Source: Bordetella parapertussis (GTDB lineage: Bacteria > Pseudomonadota > Gammaproteobacteria > Burkholderiales > Burkholderiaceae_C). Taken from it: a DNA stretch of 64,000 bases. The DNA is taken from positions 1 to 64,000 of the forward strand of contig CAMCES010000002.1 in the NCBI GenBank assembly GCA_945873925.1, given 5' to 3'. The notes under the pieces are model-generated. The model was not told the DNA's origin, made no database searches, and saw only the letters and a list, made by a program, of their open reading frames with translations. This document shows positions 51,144-61,190 of this stretch, in pieces (within the stretch, counting starts at the first letter, position 1; each line of letters starts with the position of its first letter). A program made the translations under genes and the position numbers.

Positions 51144-51698
51144 TCAGCGGGTGTGCGCGACAGCAGCAGGGGCAGTTTGCGCGGTGGCGACCCGCCGTGC
51201 GCCATTGAAGCGCTTGACCCAATAAGCATCGCTCATGTTCTCAATCCGCACTTCGCCGCCGCTGCGGGGCGAATGGATGAACTTTCCTTCACCAATATAG
51301 ATGCCCACATGGCTGAAGGTTTTGCGCAGGGTGTTGTAGAAAACCAGGTCGCCAGGTTGGAGTTCGCTGCGGTCGATTTTTTCGGTGACCGCGGCCTGTG
51401 CTTTGGCGTTATGGGGCAAGACCAAGCCCAGGGTGTTTTGGTACATGGCGCGCACAAAGCCGCTGCAGTCAAAACCGTTTTCATTGTTGCCACCACGTTT
51501 GTAGGGGACTCCGATATAGCCCATGGCATTGACCACCAGCTCAGAGGCTTGGGAGCCGACCGAATGGCCCATGTGGCTGAATTGCGCGACCCAGCCGCTT
51601 TGAGTCAGCAACGAGTCGAGGTCGTCAGGCTGTTGTTTGGCTGGCTCGGCATGGGCCAAGCCAACACTGACCAACAAGAGTAAGAAGGTACGCAACAT
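51144..51698 (-). CDS. NlpC/P60 (C40) peptidase, exported
   Basis: 184 residues from ATG 51698. Signal peptide (near GLAHA), then the papain-like C40 domain with catalytic Cys78 in FDCSGF, His130 in FSHVGIYI and a third polar residue His142. These enzymes cut the peptide stem of peptidoglycan (gamma-D-Glu to meso-diaminopimelate). The short spacer before the domain has no anchor, so it acts in the periplasm. Divergent from acuI. Confidence 0.9.
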   Translation of the reverse strand: MLRTFLLLLVSVGLAHAEPAKQQPDDLDSLLTQSGWVAQFSHMGHSVGSQASELVVNAMGYIGVPYKRGGNNENGFDCSGFVRAMYQNTLGLVLPHNAKAQAAVTEKIDRSELQPGDLVFYNTLRKTFSHVGIYIGEGKFIHSPRSGGEVRIENMSDAYWVKRFNGARRVATAQTAPAAVAHTR

Positions 51699-51782
51699 AG
51701 GCCGACATTCTAATCCCCAGCCCATGAGGGCTTGACTGAAGGACAATGGAGGCTTTTCACACTTTCAGATCCAAGGACGACC

Positions 51783-52757
51783 ATGTTTCGCGCTCTCTTG
51801 TTAGACAAAGAACCCCATTTCCAAGCTGCCATCCAATCGGTCGATGAGAGCCGCTTGCCAGCAACCGATGTCCACGTGCAGGTGGCGTATTCCACCCTGA
51901 ACTACAAGGACGGTCTGGCCATCACCAACAAAAGCCCAGTCGTGCGCAACTGGCCGATGGTGGCGGGGATTGACGGGGCGGGTACGGTGTTGTCATCGAG
52001 CCACCCCAATTGGAAAGCAGGCGACGCTTTCGTGCACAACGGCTGGGGCGTGGGTGAAACCCACTGGGGTTGTCTGGCCGAGCAGGCCAAACTCAAGGGC
52101 GACTGGCTGGTCAAACTGCCCTCTGATTTCACAGCACGCCAAGCAATGGCGATTGGTACGGCCGGTTACACCGCCATGTTGTGCGTCATGTCGCTCGAGC
52201 AACAAGGCGTCAAGCCAGGCGACGGCGAGATTTTGGTGACAGGCGCGACGGGTGGCGTGGGCAGTGTGGCCATCGCCTTGCTGGCCAAGTTGGGCTACAG
52301 CGTGGTGGCCGCGACCGGCAAAACCAGCGAAGAGTCCTACCTGCACAATTTGGGCGCTCAGCATTTGATCGACCGGGCTGAGCTGAGCGCGGCCGGCAAA
52401 CCCCTGCAAAAAGAGCGCTGGGCAGGTGTGGTCGACGCGGTGGGTTCAAACACCCTGGCCAACGCCTTGGCGCAAACCCGCTATGGCGGCGCCGTGGCAG
52501 CCTGCGGTTTGGCGCAAGGGTTCGATTTGCCCGCCACGGTCATGCCATTCATCTTGCGCAATGTGCGCTTGATCGGGGTGGATTCAGTGATGGCGCCCCT
52601 GGCATTGCGCCAGCAAGCCTGGGACCGTTTGGCCCGCGACCTCGACATCGCCAAACTCGAGAGCATGGTTGAAGAGGTCAGCCTGGACCAAGCCATTGAC
52701 AAAGCCCACGCGCTCATGGCCGGCAAGGTGCGTGGCCGCATCGTGGTGAAAATCTAA
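51783..52757 (+). CDS. acuI: acrylyl-CoA reductase-like oxidoreductase (AcuI/YhdH family)
   Basis: 324 residues from ATG 51783. NADPH-dependent medium-chain reductase with GVGETHWGC, ATGGVGSVAIALLAKLGY and an opening (MFRALLLDK) that matches AcuI/YhdH. AcuI reduces toxic acrylyl-CoA to propionyl-CoA. Three bases later begins the isochorismatase-family gene and 21 bases after that the propionyl-CoA ligase, so an operon for three-carbon CoA metabolism is plausible. Confidence 0.88.
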   Translation: MFRALLLDKEPHFQAAIQSVDESRLPATDVHVQVAYSTLNYKDGLAITNKSPVVRNWPMVAGIDGAGTVLSSSHPNWKAGDAFVHNGWGVGETHWGCLAEQAKLKGDWLVKLPSDFTARQAMAIGTAGYTAMLCVMSLEQQGVKPGDGEILVTGATGGVGSVAIALLAKLGYSVVAATGKTSEESYLHNLGAQHLIDRAELSAAGKPLQKERWAGVVDAVGSNTLANALAQTRYGGAVAACGLAQGFDLPATVMPFILRNVRLIGVDSVMAPLALRQQAWDRLARDLDIAKLESMVEEVSLDQAIDKAHALMAGKVRGRIVVKI

Positions 52758-52760
52758 ACC

Positions 52761-53363
52761 ATGTTGCTCGACGCTGATGAATCCCAATTGGTGCTGGTGG
52801 ACTTGCAGGAACGTTTGTTGCCCGCCATTCACCAAGGTGCTGACTGTTTGGCCAATGCCCTGAGATTGGCGAGAGCTGCCCGCTTGCTCGACTTGCCAGC
52901 TTGGGGCACCGAGCAAAACCCCAGCAAATTGGGCACCAACCCTGCAGAATTGAAAGCCCTGTGTAGGCAAACCCTGTCCAAAATGCAGTTCAGTGCCAGC
53001 CAGGAGGGTCTGACCGATCTGTTGCGTCCGCCGGCCAAGCCGGTGGGAGGCAACGCCCGCAGTTTGCCAAAGCACCTGCAAAAACCTGCTGGCAGCGGCC
53101 TTGAGCGCAACAGCCTGGTGATTGCAGGTGTGGAAGCGCATGTGTGCGTTTTGCAAACCGCTTTGGACTTGTTGGAGGATGAATTTGAGGTGTGGGTGGT
53201 GACCGATGCGTGCAGTTCACGCACCGAACGCAACCGTGATGCCGCCTACGACCGCTTGGCGGGTGCCGGTGCCGAGTTGGTGACCACTGAAATGGTTTTG
53301 TTTGAGTGGCTTCGCACGGCGGAGCACCCCGAGTTCAAAGCTATTCAAGCCTTGATCAAATAA
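52761..53363 (+). CDS. isochorismatase-family hydrolase (YcaC-like)
   Basis: 200 residues. The cysteine-hydrolase triad is apparent: Asp14 (LVDLQERL), Lys74 (SKMQFSA) and Cys129 (VEAHVCVLQ). Members cleave amides or act as isochorismatases; this branch lacks a known substrate. A central insert (~90-115, basic and Pro-rich) is unusual for the compact family. It is sandwiched between acuI and prpE. Confidence 0.85.
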   Translation: MLLDADESQLVLVDLQERLLPAIHQGADCLANALRLARAARLLDLPAWGTEQNPSKLGTNPAELKALCRQTLSKMQFSASQEGLTDLLRPPAKPVGGNARSLPKHLQKPAGSGLERNSLVIAGVEAHVCVLQTALDLLEDEFEVWVVTDACSSRTERNRDAAYDRLAGAGAELVTTEMVLFEWLRTAEHPEFKAIQALIK

Positions 53364-53384
53364 AAATCCAATCGGGAGTCAGCT

Positions 53385-55277
53385 GTGGGTGTTTACGAAT
53401 CGTTCTACCGTCGGTCTTTAGACGACCGCGATGGGTTTTGGGGTGAACAAGCCCAGTTGATCGACTGGCACCAAGCCCCCACCCAAATTTGCGACTATGC
53501 CAATCCCCCTTTTGCCAAGTGGTATGTGGGTGGCAAAACCAATTTGTGCCACAACGCGTTGGATCGCCACCTGGCCAGCCAGGCTGACAAACCCGCGCTC
53601 ATTTATGTGTCCACCGAAACCAACACCGAGGTCACCTACAGCTTTGCTCAACTGAGCGATGAAGTACAGCGCATGGCGGCCATTTTGCAATGCTTGGGTG
53701 TGGGCAAGGGCGACCGGGTCCTGATTTACCTTCCCATGATTGCCCAAGCCGCTTTTGCGATGTTGGCTTGTGTGCGCATGGGTGCCATCCATTCGGTGGT
53801 GTTTGGTGGGTTCGCCGCGCATGCCTTGTCCTCCCGCATTGAAGACGCCACGCCCAAGTTGGTGATCAGCGCAGATGCGGGCTCTCGCGGGGGCAAGGTG
53901 GTTCCCTACAAACCCTTGCTCGACGAAGCCATCTCCCTCAGCCAGCATAAGCCCGCCGCTGTGCTCATGGTCAACCGTGGTCTAGAGCCATTCACTGCCG
54001 TGACTGGTCGCGATCACGATTACGCCTCCTTGCGATCCCAACACCTGAACGCCCAAGTGCCCTGCGAATGGGTCGACAGCGACCACATCAGTTACACGCT
54101 TTACACCTCGGGCACGACAGGCAAACCCAAGGGTGTGCAGCGCGACACCGGTGGCTATGCCGTGGCCTTGGCGGCCAGCATGCAGCACATCTTTCAAGGC
54201 CAGCCTGGTCAGGTGTATTTCTCCACCAGCGACATTGGGTGGGTGGTGGGACACAGCTACATCATCTACGGGCCACTGCTCGCGGGCATGGCTACCCTGA
54301 TGTACGAGGGCTTGCCCACACGCCCCGATGGTGGCATTTGGTGGCAGCTGGTCGAGAAGTACAAAGTCACCCACATGTTCAGCGCCCCCACCGCGGTGCG
54401 GGTGCTAAAGAAGCAAGACCCCGCACTGTTGAGCAAACACGACTTGTCCAGCTTGCAGGCGCTGTATTTGGCTGGCGAACCGTTGGATGAACCGACCGCC
54501 CAGTGGATCGCCGATGGTTTGAAAAAACCCATCATCGACAACTACTGGCAAACCGAAACCGGCTGGCCCATCTTGACGGTTGCCAACGGGGTCGAGAAGA
54601 AAGCCAGTAAATACGGCAGCCCTGGCGTGCCCATGTACGGCTTCGATGTGAAATTGGTGGACGAGAACACCGGCGAAGTCCTGACCGGCGCCCACCAAAA
54701 AGGGGTGGTGGTCATTGCAGGCCCGCTGCCGCCCGGCTGCTTGCAAACCCTGTGGGGCGACGACCAGCGCTTTGTCAACACCTATTGGCAAAGCATCCCT
54801 GGCAAGTTGCTCTATTCCACTTTCGATTGGGGCGTGCGGGACGAGGACGGTTACTACTTCATATTGGGGCGCACCGACGACGTGATCAACGTGGCTGGCC
54901 ACCGCTTGGGCACCCGCGAGATCGAGGAAAGCATTTCCAGCCACCCCAATGTCGCCGAGGTGGCGGTGGTGGGTGTGGCCGACCAGCTCAAAGGGCAGGT
55001 GGCCATGGCCTTTGTGGTTGCCAAGGACACGTCTGCTTTGGGGGATGCGGCAGGCCGCTTGAAGCTCGAAGGCGAGATCATGAAGCTGGTGGATGGCCAA
55101 TTGGGCGCGGTGGCCCGGCCTTCACGCGTGCTGTTCCTGAGCCTGCTGCCCAAAACCCGCAGCGGCAAATTGCTTCGCCGCGCCATCCAGGCAGTGTGCG
55201 AAAAGCGCGACCCGGGCGATTTGACCACCATTGACGACCCAACGCCGTTGCAGCAGATCCAAGAACAGCTGGCCTGA
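53385..55277 (+). CDS. prpE: propionyl-CoA synthetase
   Basis: 630 residues from GTG 53385 with GGGAG upstream. It makes propionyl-CoA from propionate, ATP and CoA via the adenylate. Acyl-adenylate motifs: YTSGTTGKPKGVQ, YWQTETGWP, and the C-terminal lysine in KTRSGKLLRR that is open to acetylation control. Length and the GVYESFYRRSL opening fit PrpE rather than acetyl-CoA synthetase. The methylcitrate-cycle genes are not in the window. Confidence 0.93.
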   Translation: MGVYESFYRRSLDDRDGFWGEQAQLIDWHQAPTQICDYANPPFAKWYVGGKTNLCHNALDRHLASQADKPALIYVSTETNTEVTYSFAQLSDEVQRMAAILQCLGVGKGDRVLIYLPMIAQAAFAMLACVRMGAIHSVVFGGFAAHALSSRIEDATPKLVISADAGSRGGKVVPYKPLLDEAISLSQHKPAAVLMVNRGLEPFTAVTGRDHDYASLRSQHLNAQVPCEWVDSDHISYTLYTSGTTGKPKGVQRDTGGYAVALAASMQHIFQGQPGQVYFSTSDIGWVVGHSYIIYGPLLAGMATLMYEGLPTRPDGGIWWQLVEKYKVTHMFSAPTAVRVLKKQDPALLSKHDLSSLQALYLAGEPLDEPTAQWIADGLKKPIIDNYWQTETGWPILTVANGVEKKASKYGSPGVPMYGFDVKLVDENTGEVLTGAHQKGVVVIAGPLPPGCLQTLWGDDQRFVNTYWQSIPGKLLYSTFDWGVRDEDGYYFILGRTDDVINVAGHRLGTREIEESISSHPNVAEVAVVGVADQLKGQVAMAFVVAKDTSALGDAAGRLKLEGEIMKLVDGQLGAVARPSRVLFLSLLPKTRSGKLLRRAIQAVCEKRDPGDLTTIDDPTPLQQIQEQLA

Positions 55278-55477
55278 GCATGCCTGCAAAGACAACACAA
55301 TTGGAGTCGGCCCCAATCGCTTGAAGTTTGTCGTAAAACTGTCAGTGATCAGTGGCACAATGGTCATACATACTTGAGGCAAGCACCTCAGGTCGCATCC
55401 ACCAGCCGGTTCAGCCGTGTCGTGGAGGGTTCTTCAACCAAGCTAATGTTTCCTGCAGGGAAACGGAGGTCAGCGTC
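55278..55477 (+). promoter_or_regulatory. 200-base leader region upstream of sucA
   Basis: The longest gene-free stretch in the window. It must hold the sucA promoter. A small inverted repeat TGAGG/CCTCA lies near 55374-55391. The ORF frame of sucA extends 42 codons into it, but the sequence there is not conserved-looking. ACGGAGGT at 55463-55470 is the sucA ribosome binding site. I see no riboswitch I can name. Confidence 0.5.
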
Positions 55478-58357
55478 ATGAGCGATTCATCGCAGTCGGG
55501 TTCATCCGTCTATCAAGCCTACGCGAGCAACACCTATCTCTTCGGGGGCAACGCCCCCTACGTCGAAGAGATGTATGAAAACTACCTCGCCAATCCAGGT
55601 AGCGTGCCATACAGTTGGCGGCAGTATTTCGATGCCCTGCAACACGTTCCCGCTGTGGATGGCAGCAACGCCAAAGACGTGCCGCACCAGCCCGTGGTGA
55701 ACGCTTTTGCCGAGCGGGCCAAGCAAGGCGGCACCCGCGTGGTCATGGCCAGTGCAGATGCCGAAATGGGCCGCAAACGCACCGCCGCCCAGCAGCTGAT
55801 CGCGGCCTACCGCAACGTCGGCCAACGCTGGGCCAACCTAGACCCACTGCAGCGCACCGAACGTCCCGCCATCCCTGAGCTCGAACCCTCTTTCTATGGT
55901 TTTGGCGATGCCGATCAAGAAACCGTGTTCGACACCAGCAACACTTTTTTTGGCAAAGACCGCATGAGCCTGCGCGAGTTGGTCAATGCCTTGCGTGAAA
56001 CCTATTGCGGCACTTTGGGCGCCGAGTACATGTACACCTCGGACATGACCGAAAAGCGCTGGTGGCAGCAAAATTTGGAAAGCATCCGCAGCAAACCCAC
56101 CTTCAGCGCCGAGAAGAAAAAACACATCTTGGACCGCCTGACCGCCGCCGAAGGCCTCGAGCGTTACCTGCACACCAAGTATGTCGGCCAAAAACGCTTT
56201 TCGCTCGAAGGGGGCGAGAGCTTTATCGCGGCCATGGACGAGTTGATCCAAATCGCCGGTGCCAAAGGTGTGCAAGAAGTGGTGATCGGCATGGCCCACC
56301 GTGGCCGCTTGAATGTGTTGGTCAACACCATGGGCAAGCAGCCCGCCGACATGTTTGCAGAGTTTGACCACACTGCGCCTGAGCATTTGCCCGCTGGTGA
56401 CGTGAAATACCACCAAGGTTTCAGCTCGGACGTTTCTACCCCTGGCGGCCCGGTGCATTTGAGCTTGGCCTTCAACCCCTCTCACTTGGAAATCGTCAAC
56501 CCTGTGGTCGAAGGCTCGGTGCGCTCACGCATGGACCGCCGTGACGACCCCACAGGCAGCCAGGTGCTGCCGGTGTTGGTACACGGCGACGCCGCTTTTG
56601 GCGGCCAAGGGGTCAATCAAGAAACCCTTGCACTGGCCCAAACCCGTGGCTATTCCACCGGCGGCACGGTGCACATCATCATCAACAACCAAATCGGCTT
56701 CACCACCTCCGACCCCCGCGACATGCGTTCTTCTGTGTTTTGCACCGACATCGTCAAGATGGTCGAGGCCCCTGTGCTGCATGTCAACGGTGACGACCCC
56801 GAAGCCGTGGTCTTGGCCGCCCAATTGGCCCTGGAATACCGTATGGCGTTTGGCCAAGACGTGGTGGTCGACATCACTTGTTTCCGAAAGCTCGGCCACA
56901 ACGAGCAAGACACACCTAGCCTGACCCAACCGCTGATGTACAAAAAAATCGCGTCCCACCCCGGAACCCGAAAAATGTACGCGGACCGTTTGGCCTCTCA
57001 AGGTCTGGGCGAGAGCTTGGGCGACGACATGGTCAAGGCCTACCGCGCAGCATTGGACGCAGGCAAGAACACCTCAGATCCTGTGCTCACCAATTTCAAG
57101 ACCAAGTTCACGGTCGATTGGTCACCGTTCCTCGGCAAAAAATGGACCGATGCGGCCGATACCGCCATCCCCATGGCGGAGTGGAAACGCCTGGCCGAGC
57201 GGATCACCACCATTCCTTCAACGGTCACCCCGCATCCCTTGGTGAAAAAGGTCTATGACGACCGTGCCTCCATGGGGCGAGGTGATTTGCCTGTCGACTG
57301 GGGCATGGGAGAGCACATGGCCTTTGCCTCCTTGGTGGCCAGCGGCTTTCCTGTGCGTTTGTCGGGCGAAGACTGCGGCCGTGGTACTTTCACCCACCGA
57401 CATGCGGTCATCCACGACCAAAACCGTGAAAAATGGGATACCGGCACTTACATTCCCTTGCAAAACGCAGCGGACAACCAGTCACCCTTCACGGTGATCG
57501 ATTCCATCCTGTCTGAGGAAGCTGTCCTGGCCTTTGAATACGGCTACGCCTCCAACGACCCCAACACCTTGGTGATCTGGGAGGCGCAGTTTGGCGACTT
57601 TGCCAATGGTGCGCAGGTGGTGATCGATCAGTTCATTGCCTCTGGTGAGGTCAAGTGGGGCCGGGTCAATGGCATCACCCTGATGCTGCCTCATGGCTAC
57701 GAAGGCCAAGGCCCAGAGCACAGCTCAGCCCGGGTCGAGCGCTTCATGCAATTGGCCGCCGACACCAACATGCAAATCGTGCAACCAACGACAGCCAGCC
57801 AAATTTTCCACGTGTTGCGTCGCCAGATGGTGCGCAACCTGCGCAAGCCGCTGGTCATCTTCACACCCAAGTCTTTGTTGCGACACAAAGACGCCACTTC
57901 GCCAGTATCCGAATTCACCAAAGGTGGTTTCCAAACCATCATTCCCGAGAGCAAAGACATCAAGGCGGACAAAGTCAAACGCTTGGTCATTTGCTCTGGC
58001 AAGGTGTATTACGACTTGTCGAAAAAACGCGAAGAAAACGGCCACGACGATACCGCCCTGGTGCGCTTGGAGCAGCTCTATCCGTTCCCTCACAAGGCGT
58101 TTGCTGCCGAGTTGAAGAAATACCCCCATGCCACGGAAGTGTTGTGGTGTCAGGATGAGCCCCAAAACCAAGGTGCTTGGTTTTTTGTGCAGCACTACCT
58201 GTTTGAAAACATGGCCGCTGGCCAAAAGCTGGGCTACAGCGGTCGCGCTGCCTCGGCTTCACCCGCAGTGGGCTATTCGCACTTGCACCAAGACCAGCAA
58301 AAAGCGCTGGTTGATGGTGCCTTTGGCCGCCTCAAGGGATTCATATTGACCAAGTAA
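55478..58357 (+). CDS. sucA: 2-oxoglutarate dehydrogenase E1 component
   Basis: 959 residues from ATG 55478, fixed by ACGGAGGT. It decarboxylates 2-oxoglutarate with thiamine diphosphate in the TCA cycle. Signatures include the E2-contact opening SSVYQAYASNTYLFGGNAPY, GMAHRGRLNVLVN, GDDPEA and FRKLGHNEQD. First of the sucA-sucB-lpdA operon, 63 bases before sucB; an intergenic GC hairpin (GGCGC/GCGCC) lies there without a T-run. Confidence 0.97.
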   Translation: MSDSSQSGSSVYQAYASNTYLFGGNAPYVEEMYENYLANPGSVPYSWRQYFDALQHVPAVDGSNAKDVPHQPVVNAFAERAKQGGTRVVMASADAEMGRKRTAAQQLIAAYRNVGQRWANLDPLQRTERPAIPELEPSFYGFGDADQETVFDTSNTFFGKDRMSLRELVNALRETYCGTLGAEYMYTSDMTEKRWWQQNLESIRSKPTFSAEKKKHILDRLTAAEGLERYLHTKYVGQKRFSLEGGESFIAAMDELIQIAGAKGVQEVVIGMAHRGRLNVLVNTMGKQPADMFAEFDHTAPEHLPAGDVKYHQGFSSDVSTPGGPVHLSLAFNPSHLEIVNPVVEGSVRSRMDRRDDPTGSQVLPVLVHGDAAFGGQGVNQETLALAQTRGYSTGGTVHIIINNQIGFTTSDPRDMRSSVFCTDIVKMVEAPVLHVNGDDPEAVVLAAQLALEYRMAFGQDVVVDITCFRKLGHNEQDTPSLTQPLMYKKIASHPGTRKMYADRLASQGLGESLGDDMVKAYRAALDAGKNTSDPVLTNFKTKFTVDWSPFLGKKWTDAADTAIPMAEWKRLAERITTIPSTVTPHPLVKKVYDDRASMGRGDLPVDWGMGEHMAFASLVASGFPVRLSGEDCGRGTFTHRHAVIHDQNREKWDTGTYIPLQNAADNQSPFTVIDSILSEEAVLAFEYGYASNDPNTLVIWEAQFGDFANGAQVVIDQFIASGEVKWGRVNGITLMLPHGYEGQGPEHSSARVERFMQLAADTNMQIVQPTTASQIFHVLRRQMVRNLRKPLVIFTPKSLLRHKDATSPVSEFTKGGFQTIIPESKDIKADKVKRLVICSGKVYYDLSKKREENGHDDTALVRLEQLYPFPHKAFAAELKKYPHATEVLWCQDEPQNQGAWFFVQHYLFENMAAGQKLGYSGRAASASPAVGYSHLHQDQQKALVDGAFGRLKGFILTK

Positions 58358-58420
58358 GCCGCTTGCGAGGCGCGTCTTGCGCCCCGGGTCTGCCCATCTA
58401 TCCAACAGGAAACACACATC

Positions 58421-59680
58421 ATGGCTATCGTAGAAGTCAAAGTACCGCAACTCTCTGAATCGGTGGCAGAAGCCACTTTGTTGCAGTGGAAGAAAAAAGT
58501 CGGTCAGGCTGTGGCGGTCGACGAGATCTTGATCGACGTCGAAACCGACAAAGTGGTGCTCGAAGTCCCCGCGCCATCGGCTGGCATCTTGATTGACATC
58601 GTCGCTGCCGACGGCGCCACCGTCATGGCCGAGCAACTGATCGCTCGCATTGACACCACGGCCACTGCCTCTGCGGCAGGTCCTGTGACTGCCGCAAAAG
58701 CCGCAGCCCCTGCGGCTGCACCTGCTGCCACCCCCACCGCTGCGGCCCCCGCCAACACCAGCCATGCCGGTGTGGCCATGCCCGCTGCCGCCAAGCTGAT
58801 GGCTGACAACCAGCTGGCGGCAGGTTCGGTGCCAGGCACTGGCAAGGACGGGCGCGTTACCAAGGGCGATGTATTGGCTGCTGTGCAAGGCGGCGTGACA
58901 TCTACAGCCGCGGTGATCCCCACCGGCGTGCCCACCAAAGCCTTGCCCCAAGTGGCTGCCCCCAGCGTGGATTTGGGCGAGCGTCCCGAGCAGCGCGTGC
59001 CCATGACCCGTTTGCGCGCCCGTGTGGCCGAGCGTTTGCTGCAATCGCAATCGACCAACGCCATTCTGACCACCTTCAATGAAATCAACATGGCCCCAGT
59101 CATGGAGATGCGCAAGCGCATGCAAGAGCGGTTCGAGAAAGAACACGGCGTCAAGCTAGGCTTCATGAGCTTCTTTGTGAAAGCAGCAGTGCATGCCCTG
59201 AAGAAATTCCCCGTGTTGAACGCCTCGGTCGATGGCAACGACATCGTCTACCACGGCTACTTCGATATCGGTATCGCGGTGGGTTCTCCCCGTGGCTTGG
59301 TGGTGCCTATTTTGCGCAACGCCGACCAAATAAGCTTTGCTGACATCGAAAAGAAGATCGCCGAATTCGGCGTCAAGGCGCGTGACGGCAAACTGGGTAT
59401 CGAAGAGATGACCGGTGGTACTTTCTCCATCTCTAACGGCGGCACCTTCGGCTCGATGATGTCGACCCCCATCATCAACCCACCTCAGTCGGCCATTTTG
59501 GGTGTGCACGCCACCAAAGACCGCGCCATGGTGGAAAACGGCCAAGTGGTGGTGCGACCCATGAACTATTTCGCGATGTCCTACGACCACCGCATCATTG
59601 ACGGCCGCGAAGCTGTCTTGGGCCTGGTCGCCATGAAAGAAGCGTTGGAAGACCCAGCCCGTCTGTTGTTCGACATTTGA
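58421..59680 (+). CDS. sucB: dihydrolipoamide succinyltransferase (OGDH E2)
   Basis: 419 residues. Lipoyl domain (Lys44, ETDKVV), Ala-rich hinge with TAKAAAPAAA-like low complexity, E3-binding domain (~120-155, VAMPAAAKLMADNQL) and catalytic domain ending SYDHRIIDGREAVLGL. Transfers succinyl to CoA. Normal length for SucB. Confidence 0.96.
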   Translation: MAIVEVKVPQLSESVAEATLLQWKKKVGQAVAVDEILIDVETDKVVLEVPAPSAGILIDIVAADGATVMAEQLIARIDTTATASAAGPVTAAKAAAPAAAPAATPTAAAPANTSHAGVAMPAAAKLMADNQLAAGSVPGTGKDGRVTKGDVLAAVQGGVTSTAAVIPTGVPTKALPQVAAPSVDLGERPEQRVPMTRLRARVAERLLQSQSTNAILTTFNEINMAPVMEMRKRMQERFEKEHGVKLGFMSFFVKAAVHALKKFPVLNASVDGNDIVYHGYFDIGIAVGSPRGLVVPILRNADQISFADIEKKIAEFGVKARDGKLGIEEMTGGTFSISNGGTFGSMMSTPIINPPQSAILGVHATKDRAMVENGQVVVRPMNYFAMSYDHRIIDGREAVLGLVAMKEALEDPARLLFDI

Positions 59681-59737
59681 TGACATGCATTGCAAGGTCT
59701 TCTCGGTGAGGACCTGGCTTTTGAAAGAGACATTTCC

Positions 59738-61165
59738 ATGAGCAAACCATTCGACGTCGTCGTCATCGGCGCTGGCCCCGGCGGTTACATCGCAGCCATC
59801 CGCGCTGCCCAGTTAGGCTTTCAAGTTGCTTGCATCGACGAGTGGCAAAACGCTGCGGGTGGCCCAGCACCCGGCGGCACCTGCACTAACGTGGGTTGCA
59901 TCCCCTCCAAGGCCTTGCTGCAGTCCAGCGAGCACTTTGACCATGCCAATCATCACTTTGAAGAACATGGCATCAGCGCCACCGGTGTGCAGATGGATAT
60001 CAGCAAAATGCTCGCCCGCAAGGACACCGTGGTCAAGCAAAACAACGACGGCATCTTGTACCTGCTCAAGAAAAACAAGGTCAGCTTCTTCCACGGCCGT
60101 GGCAGTTTTACCAGCAAGTCGGATGCGGGTTTTGAGGTCAAGGTCAGTGGTAAATCGGATGAATCTTTGGTGGCCAAGCAAGTCATCATCGCCACCGGCT
60201 CCAGCGCCCGCGCCTTGCCCGGCACACCCTTTGACGAAGTCAACGTGTTGTCCAACGACGGTGCGTTGCGCATCGGCAGCGTTCCGAAAAAACTGGTCTT
60301 GATCGGCTCTGGCGTGATTGGCTTGGAGATGGGTTCGGTCTGGCGTCGTCTCGGCGCTGAAGTCACCATCTTGGAGGGCCTGCCCACGTTCTTGGGTGCG
60401 GTCGATGAGCAAATCGCCAAAGAGGCCAAGAAGGCTTTTGACAAGCAAGGTTTGAAGATCGAGCTTGGTGTGAAAGTCGGCGAGATCGTCAACGGTAAAA
60501 AAGGCGTCACGGTCAACTACAGCAATGCCAAGGGCGAGGCCATCAAGCTCGATGCGGACAAGCTGGTCATCTCCATCGGGCGCGTGCCCAACACCACCGG
60601 CTTGAACGCAGAAGCGGTTGGCTTGCATCTCGATGAGCGAGGCGCGATCGTGGTTGACGACGAATGCAAAACCAACTTACCCGGCGTGTGGGCGGTGGGT
60701 GACGTGGTGCGTGGTCCGATGCTGGCGCACAAGGCAGAGGAAGAAGGTGTGGCGGTGGCTGAGCGCATCGCCGGTCAACACGGTCATGTCAACTTCAACA
60801 CCACCCCTTGGGTCATCTACACCAGCCCCGAAATCGCTTGGGTCGGCCGCACCGAGCAGCAGCTCAAGGCGGATGGCGTGACTTACAAGGCAGGCAGTTT
60901 TCCGTTTTTGGCCAATGGCCGCGCCCGCGCTTTGGGTGACACCACCGGCATGGTGAAAATGCTGGCCGACGCCGTGACAGACGAAATCCTGGGCGTGCAC
61001 ATCGTCGGCCCTCAAGCCTCCGAGCTGATTGCCGAGGCTGTCGTGGCCATGGAATTCAAAGCCTCCTCGGAAGACATCGCGCGTATTTGCCATGCGCACC
61101 CATCGTTGAGCGAGGCCACCAAAGAAGCCGCCTTGTCAGTCGACAAGCGTGCCTTGAACTTTTAG
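59738..61165 (+). CDS. lpdA: dihydrolipoamide dehydrogenase (OGDH E3), no lipoyl domain
   Basis: 475 residues from ATG 59738. FAD motif VVIGAGPGGYIAAIRAAQLG, redox pair GGTCTNVGCIPSK, NAD motif LIGSGVIGLEMGSVW, and the C-terminal His-Glu pair in HAHPSLSE. It serves the 2-oxoglutarate dehydrogenase complex as third gene of the operon. The separate PDH-linked E3 at 45719 carries an extra lipoyl domain, so the two complexes have distinct E3 proteins. Confidence 0.95.
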   Translation: MSKPFDVVVIGAGPGGYIAAIRAAQLGFQVACIDEWQNAAGGPAPGGTCTNVGCIPSKALLQSSEHFDHANHHFEEHGISATGVQMDISKMLARKDTVVKQNNDGILYLLKKNKVSFFHGRGSFTSKSDAGFEVKVSGKSDESLVAKQVIIATGSSARALPGTPFDEVNVLSNDGALRIGSVPKKLVLIGSGVIGLEMGSVWRRLGAEVTILEGLPTFLGAVDEQIAKEAKKAFDKQGLKIELGVKVGEIVNGKKGVTVNYSNAKGEAIKLDADKLVISIGRVPNTTGLNAEAVGLHLDERGAIVVDDECKTNLPGVWAVGDVVRGPMLAHKAEEEGVAVAERIAGQHGHVNFNTTPWVIYTSPEIAWVGRTEQQLKADGVTYKAGSFPFLANGRARALGDTTGMVKMLADAVTDEILGVHIVGPQASELIAEAVVAMEFKASSEDIARICHAHPSLSEATKEAALSVDKRALNF

Positions 61166-61190
61166 GCGACCTAAGCGCCTATCACCCTGC

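Noticed and set aside
55352..55477. A 42-residue extension of SucA
   Set aside because: A strong ribosome binding site (ACGGAGGT, 55463-55470) sits before ATG 55478, and the extension has no SucA-like features.
58358..58420. Terminator between sucA and sucB
   Set aside because: A GGCGC/GCGCC hairpin exists but lacks a T-run; sucA and sucB should be cotranscribed.
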